Below, piece after piece: positions 61,353 to 64,000 of a DNA stretch of 64,000 nt. The DNA is from Litchfieldella rifensis (GTDB lineage: Bacteria > Pseudomonadota > Gammaproteobacteria > Pseudomonadales > Halomonadaceae). Numbering within the stretch: the first letter of the stretch is position 1; the number at the start of each line of letters is the position of its first letter. The notes below the pieces were generated by a model, which made no database searches, was not told the DNA's origin, and saw nothing but the letters and a program-made list of their open reading frames with translations. Where the stretch lies: assembly GCF_042646605.1 (NCBI RefSeq), contig NZ_JBHRUG010000013.1:62001-126000 (forward strand), read 5' to 3'. The translations under genes were made by a program, and so were the position numbers.

Positions 61353-62858
61353 TCATGAACTCGGTATCCGCAGCACCTGCCCGACACGAATCACGTCGCC
61401 GTTGATCTCGTTGGCCTGCTTCAACTGCGCCAACGGTATCTGGTGTCGCGCGGCAATCTCGGAGAGCGTGTCGCCGGGTTGGATGCGGTATTCGTCGCGA
61501 GCACTGCCGCGCCCTCGATCACGCTGCCAGGCCAGCAGACTCGCCGGTGGCGGGTTACGCTCGAAATGCGCCAGCAGACCACCATGGATAGCCGCCGCCA
61601 ACTGTGCCTGATGAGCAGGATCGCGCAGGCGACGCTCCTCGTCGGGGTTGGAGATGAAGCCGGTCTCGATCAACAAGGAGGGAATGTCCGGCGACTTCAG
61701 CACCATGAACCCGGCCTGCTCGACACGCGACTTGTGGAGGCGATTGATGCGCCCCAGTTTATCCAGCACCTGACCGCCGATGGCCAGGGAGTCATTGAGC
61801 GTGGCGGTCATGGTCAGGTCCAGCAACACCCCGCGCAACACCTCGTCCTTGTCCTTGAGCGAGAGACTCCCGTCCACGCCACCGATCAGGTCGGCACGGT
61901 TCTCGCTATTGGCCAACCACTGCGCCGTCTCGGAGGTCGCCCCGCGCTGTGACAGGGCATAGACCGAACTGCCATTGGGCCTGGCGCTGGAGAAGGCATC
62001 GGCATGGATGGAGACGAAGAAATCGGCTTTCTGCTCTCGGGCGATCCGCGTACGCTGACGCAGCCCCACGTAGTAGTCGCCGTCGCGAATCATCACCGCC
62101 CGAAAACCTTCGGTGTCATTGATCAGCCGCTGCAGGTGTCGACTGATATCCATGACCACGTCTTTCTCACGGGTTCCCGACGGCCCGATGGCACCGGGAT
62201 CCTCCCCGCCATGCCCCGCATCGACGGCGATGATGATGTCACGCTTGGGATGAGGCTGTGCCTGCTGCTGCACCATGGCGGTAACGGTATCCGCCGCCTG
62301 CCCGCTGGCTTGGGCCTCGACATGCGCCCGTTCGGCGGCGATTTCCTGCTCGCGGATCATTGCTTCGATGGGATCGATGGGATCCTCCACGGCGCTCTCG
62401 CCGGGATATTCAAGATCCACCACCAGGCGATGGCCATACTGATCGTTGGGGTCCAGGGTGAAGTGACGCGGTTCGACCTGCCGATCGAGATCCAGCACCA
62501 CCCGCAGGCCATTGCCATTGCGGATCCCCGTACGTACCGCATTGATGGCACTGCCATCGAGATTCAAGCGCCCCGGGTCGGCCTGCAAGCGGCTGTCATC
62601 GAGATCGATCACCAGGCGATCGGGATTGTCGAGCGTGAAGACATCGGCCTGCGCTGGCGCCGAAAGGTCGAACACCAGGCGTGAATGATCCGGCGCCGCC
62701 CACAGGCGAATATTATCGATCTCGGCCGCCGACGCCAGACTCGACAAGGCCATCTGTACCATCAGCCATAGCGACAGCAGCCCCCCTTGCCTGGCGAGGC
62801 GCGGCGACGACTTGCGCCGCGCAACGGCGGATATCGCAGTTTCGAACATGCCACTCAT
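61353..62858 (-). CDS. amiB: N-acetylmuramoyl-L-alanine amidase AmiB
   Basis: This 501-residue secreted enzyme splits septal peptidoglycan during daughter-cell separation. It has a signal peptide (GLLSLWLMVQMALSSLASAA) and an AMIN domain (about 45-150). The zinc amidase_3 domain follows, with ligands in VDAGHGGEDPG, TREKDVV, SIHADAF and LIETGFISN. A C-terminal LysM reads YRIQPGDTLSEIAARHQIPL. ATG 62858 overlaps the tsaE stop as ATGA, which supports this start. Confidence 0.94.
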   Translation of the reverse strand: MSGMFETAISAVARRKSSPRLARQGGLLSLWLMVQMALSSLASAAEIDNIRLWAAPDHSRLVFDLSAPAQADVFTLDNPDRLVIDLDDSRLQADPGRLNLDGSAINAVRTGIRNGNGLRVVLDLDRQVEPRHFTLDPNDQYGHRLVVDLEYPGESAVEDPIDPIEAMIREQEIAAERAHVEAQASGQAADTVTAMVQQQAQPHPKRDIIIAVDAGHGGEDPGAIGPSGTREKDVVMDISRHLQRLINDTEGFRAVMIRDGDYYVGLRQRTRIAREQKADFFVSIHADAFSSARPNGSSVYALSQRGATSETAQWLANSENRADLIGGVDGSLSLKDKDEVLRGVLLDLTMTATLNDSLAIGGQVLDKLGRINRLHKSRVEQAGFMVLKSPDIPSLLIETGFISNPDEERRLRDPAHQAQLAAAIHGGLLAHFERNPPPASLLAWQRDRGRGSARDEYRIQPGDTLSEIAARHQIPLAQLKQANEINGDVIRVGQVLRIPSS

Positions 62859-63361
62859 TGCCTTGTTGGATCTTCCTTGTCGACAGCCTGGCCGGCGTGC
62901 TGCCAGAGCGGTGCCAGCCGTGCCAATACTTGTGTGCCATATTCGCTGATGGCGCGCACCTTGGCCACGCGCCCGCGATCGCTGACCAGCAGATGAATGT
63001 GCAGATCGGGCTCGCTCAACCATCCCTCGCCGCGCTCCGGCCACTCGATCAAGCACAGAGTGTCGCTGTCGAGCAGATCGCGCGCGCCCATGAACTCCAA
63101 CTCTTCGGGGTCGCCCAGCCGATAGAGGTCGAAGTGATGGACCCGGACCGCCCCCAGCTCATAAGGCTCCACCAACGTGTAGGTGGGGCTCTTGACCGCA
63201 CCGCGATGCCCATAGGCCCGTAGCACGCCACGGGTCAGTGTCGTCTTGCCGGCGCCCAGCTCGCCCTCGAGGTGGACCTGGCCCCGCCCCTGCAACGCCG
63301 TTCCCAGCGCTTCACCGAAGGCGACATGCGCCTGCTCGTCATCGAGTTTCACCTGCATCAT
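62855..63361 (-). CDS. tsaE: tRNA threonylcarbamoyladenosine biosynthesis ATPase TsaE
   Basis: This 168-residue P-loop ATPase is needed for t6A tRNA modification. It has LEGELGAGKTTLTRGVLRAY (Walker A), KSPTYTLVEPY, HHFDLYRLGDPEELE and LCLIEWPERGEGWL. It overlaps the downstream amiB by ATGA and the upstream nnrD stop region, so the three are co-transcribed. Confidence 0.95.
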   Translation of the reverse strand: MMQVKLDDEQAHVAFGEALGTALQGRGQVHLEGELGAGKTTLTRGVLRAYGHRGAVKSPTYTLVEPYELGAVRVHHFDLYRLGDPEELEFMGARDLLDSDTLCLIEWPERGEGWLSEPDLHIHLLVSDRGRVAKVRAISEYGTQVLARLAPLWQHAGQAVDKEDPTRQ

Positions 63362-64000
63362 CGTTCCGCGGGTTGGCCAATCGTCGCGCATAGCATGCCA
63401 GATCGCTGGCCAGCAGACCACGCTCACCACCGGCTTCGGCGGCGATATCGGCGGCTCGCGCATGCAGTATCGTGCCCAGGCGAGCTGCCGGTTCAAGGGG
63501 CAGGCGCTGTGCCAGCAGAGCCCCCAGCATGCCGGACAGCACATCGCCCATGCCGCCGCTGGCCATGCCGGGATTGCCATAGGGACAGATCCCGACGTCC
63601 GAGGGGCCAGCAACCACGGTGCCGGCGCCCTTGAGGATGACGATGCCACCGCGAAGACGTTGCAATTCCTGGGCGGCGCCGAGGCGATCGGCCTGCACCC
63701 GGGCCCCGGAGGATCCCAGCAGGCGAGCCGCCTCGCCCGGATGCGGCGTTAGAATCCAGTTGTCACGACGCCGGCTCGACCACCACGAGGCCAGCAGGTT
63801 GAGGGCATCGGCATCCACCACCAAGGGTTTGTCCGTCGCCAGCGCCACCTGCAACATTGCCTGCCCCCAGGCCCCCTGACCGAGCCCGGGCCCCACGACC
63901 AGAACCTCGGCAGCGTTCAGCAACGACGTGACCTCGGTGGCGGAACGCACGCCATGGACCATGACTTCCGGGCAGCGCACCAGGCTCGCGGCCACGTGCT
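63339..64000 (-). CDS. nnr: NAD(P)H-hydrate dehydratase/epimerase, C-terminal part (cut by window edge)
   Basis: The visible 220 residues belong to the ribokinase-like dehydratase domain that repairs hydrated NADH. Motifs are VVGPGLGQG, PLVVDADALNLLA, WILTPHPGEAARLLG, and the active-site segment GNPGMASGGMGDVLSGMLGA. The reading frame runs off the right edge on the minus strand, so the epimerase domain and start lie outside. Its 3' end overlaps the start of tsaE by about 20 bases. Confidence 0.92.
   Translation of the reverse strand, partial: HVAASLVRCPEVMVHGVRSATEVTSLLNAAEVLVVGPGLGQGAWGQAMLQVALATDKPLVVDADALNLLASWWSSRRRDNWILTPHPGEAARLLGSSGARVQADRLGAAQELQRLRGGIVILKGAGTVVAGPSDVGICPYGNPGMASGGMGDVLSGMLGALLAQRLPLEPAARLGTILHARAADIAAEAGGERGLLASDLACYARRLANPRNDDAGETR

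Overview
The window is a GC-rich (roughly 62%) chromosomal segment of a gammaproteobacterium. The best guess is a halophile of the Halomonadaceae (Halomonas or Chromohalobacter type). This rests on the Pseudomonas-like gene orders (yeaC-DUF2797, rimB-rimK, amiB-mutL-miaA-hfq-hflX-hflK-hflC-hisZ-purA), a short PutA with an AraC-type PruR-like regulator, and a SUF-only iron-sulphur locus. Names come from reading motifs in the translations; no database search was possible.

Layout. 0.2-6.9 kb holds housekeeping genes: a CapA-like protein, DUF2797, YeaC, a rhomboid protease behind a terminator-like hairpin, a metallophosphoesterase, NAD kinase, a DMT exporter and a DUF6314 protein. 7.0-16.3 kb is one long minus-strand glycerol operon. 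It encodes an ABC importer of the GlpSTPQV type with its DUF2160 partner, followed by GlpK and GlpD. It is divergent from a sigma-54 activator (16.6-18.4 kb), and a recognisable -24/-12 promoter and repeated TGAACA sites lie between them. 18.5-20.6 kb holds small genes, a decayed oxidoreductase fragment, a CBS-domain protein and tRNA-Gly(CCC). 20.7-26.6 kb is proline catabolism (pruR-like, putA, putP). 26.7-35.2 kb holds an orphan YbgE-like protein, an OmpW-family porin, GGCT-like and YqcC proteins, a cystine-type ABC importer, DUF3549, RimB-RimK and a SanA-like protein. 35.2-41.2 kb is the suf operon (sufR-sufB-sufC-sufD-sufS-sufT), with a Fur-box-like site upstream.

The most unusual part is 41.85-51.63 kb, a six-gene plus-strand cluster that looks like a rewired alginate machine. 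Its order is a UDP-glucose 6-dehydrogenase (not GDP-mannose dehydrogenase), an Alg8-like membrane glycosyltransferase, an Alg44-like PilZ/membrane-fusion protein, a PL14/PL20-like lyase, a PL5 (AlgL-like) lyase and a 920-residue Sel1-repeat lipoprotein resembling a doubled AlgK. No epimerase, acetylation genes or AlgE porin are present. The simplest reading is a cyclic-di-GMP-controlled exporter of a polyglucuronate-type polysaccharide, with two periplasmic lyases of different folds.

51.7-64 kb is the conserved purA-hisZ-hflC-hflK-hflX-hfq-miaA-mutL-amiB-tsaE-nnrD block on the minus strand. It is interrupted only by a (GCCGTAA)9 tandem array between amiB and mutL, and the last gene is cut by the window edge. 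No CRISPR array, prophage, rRNA or intact insertion sequence was seen.
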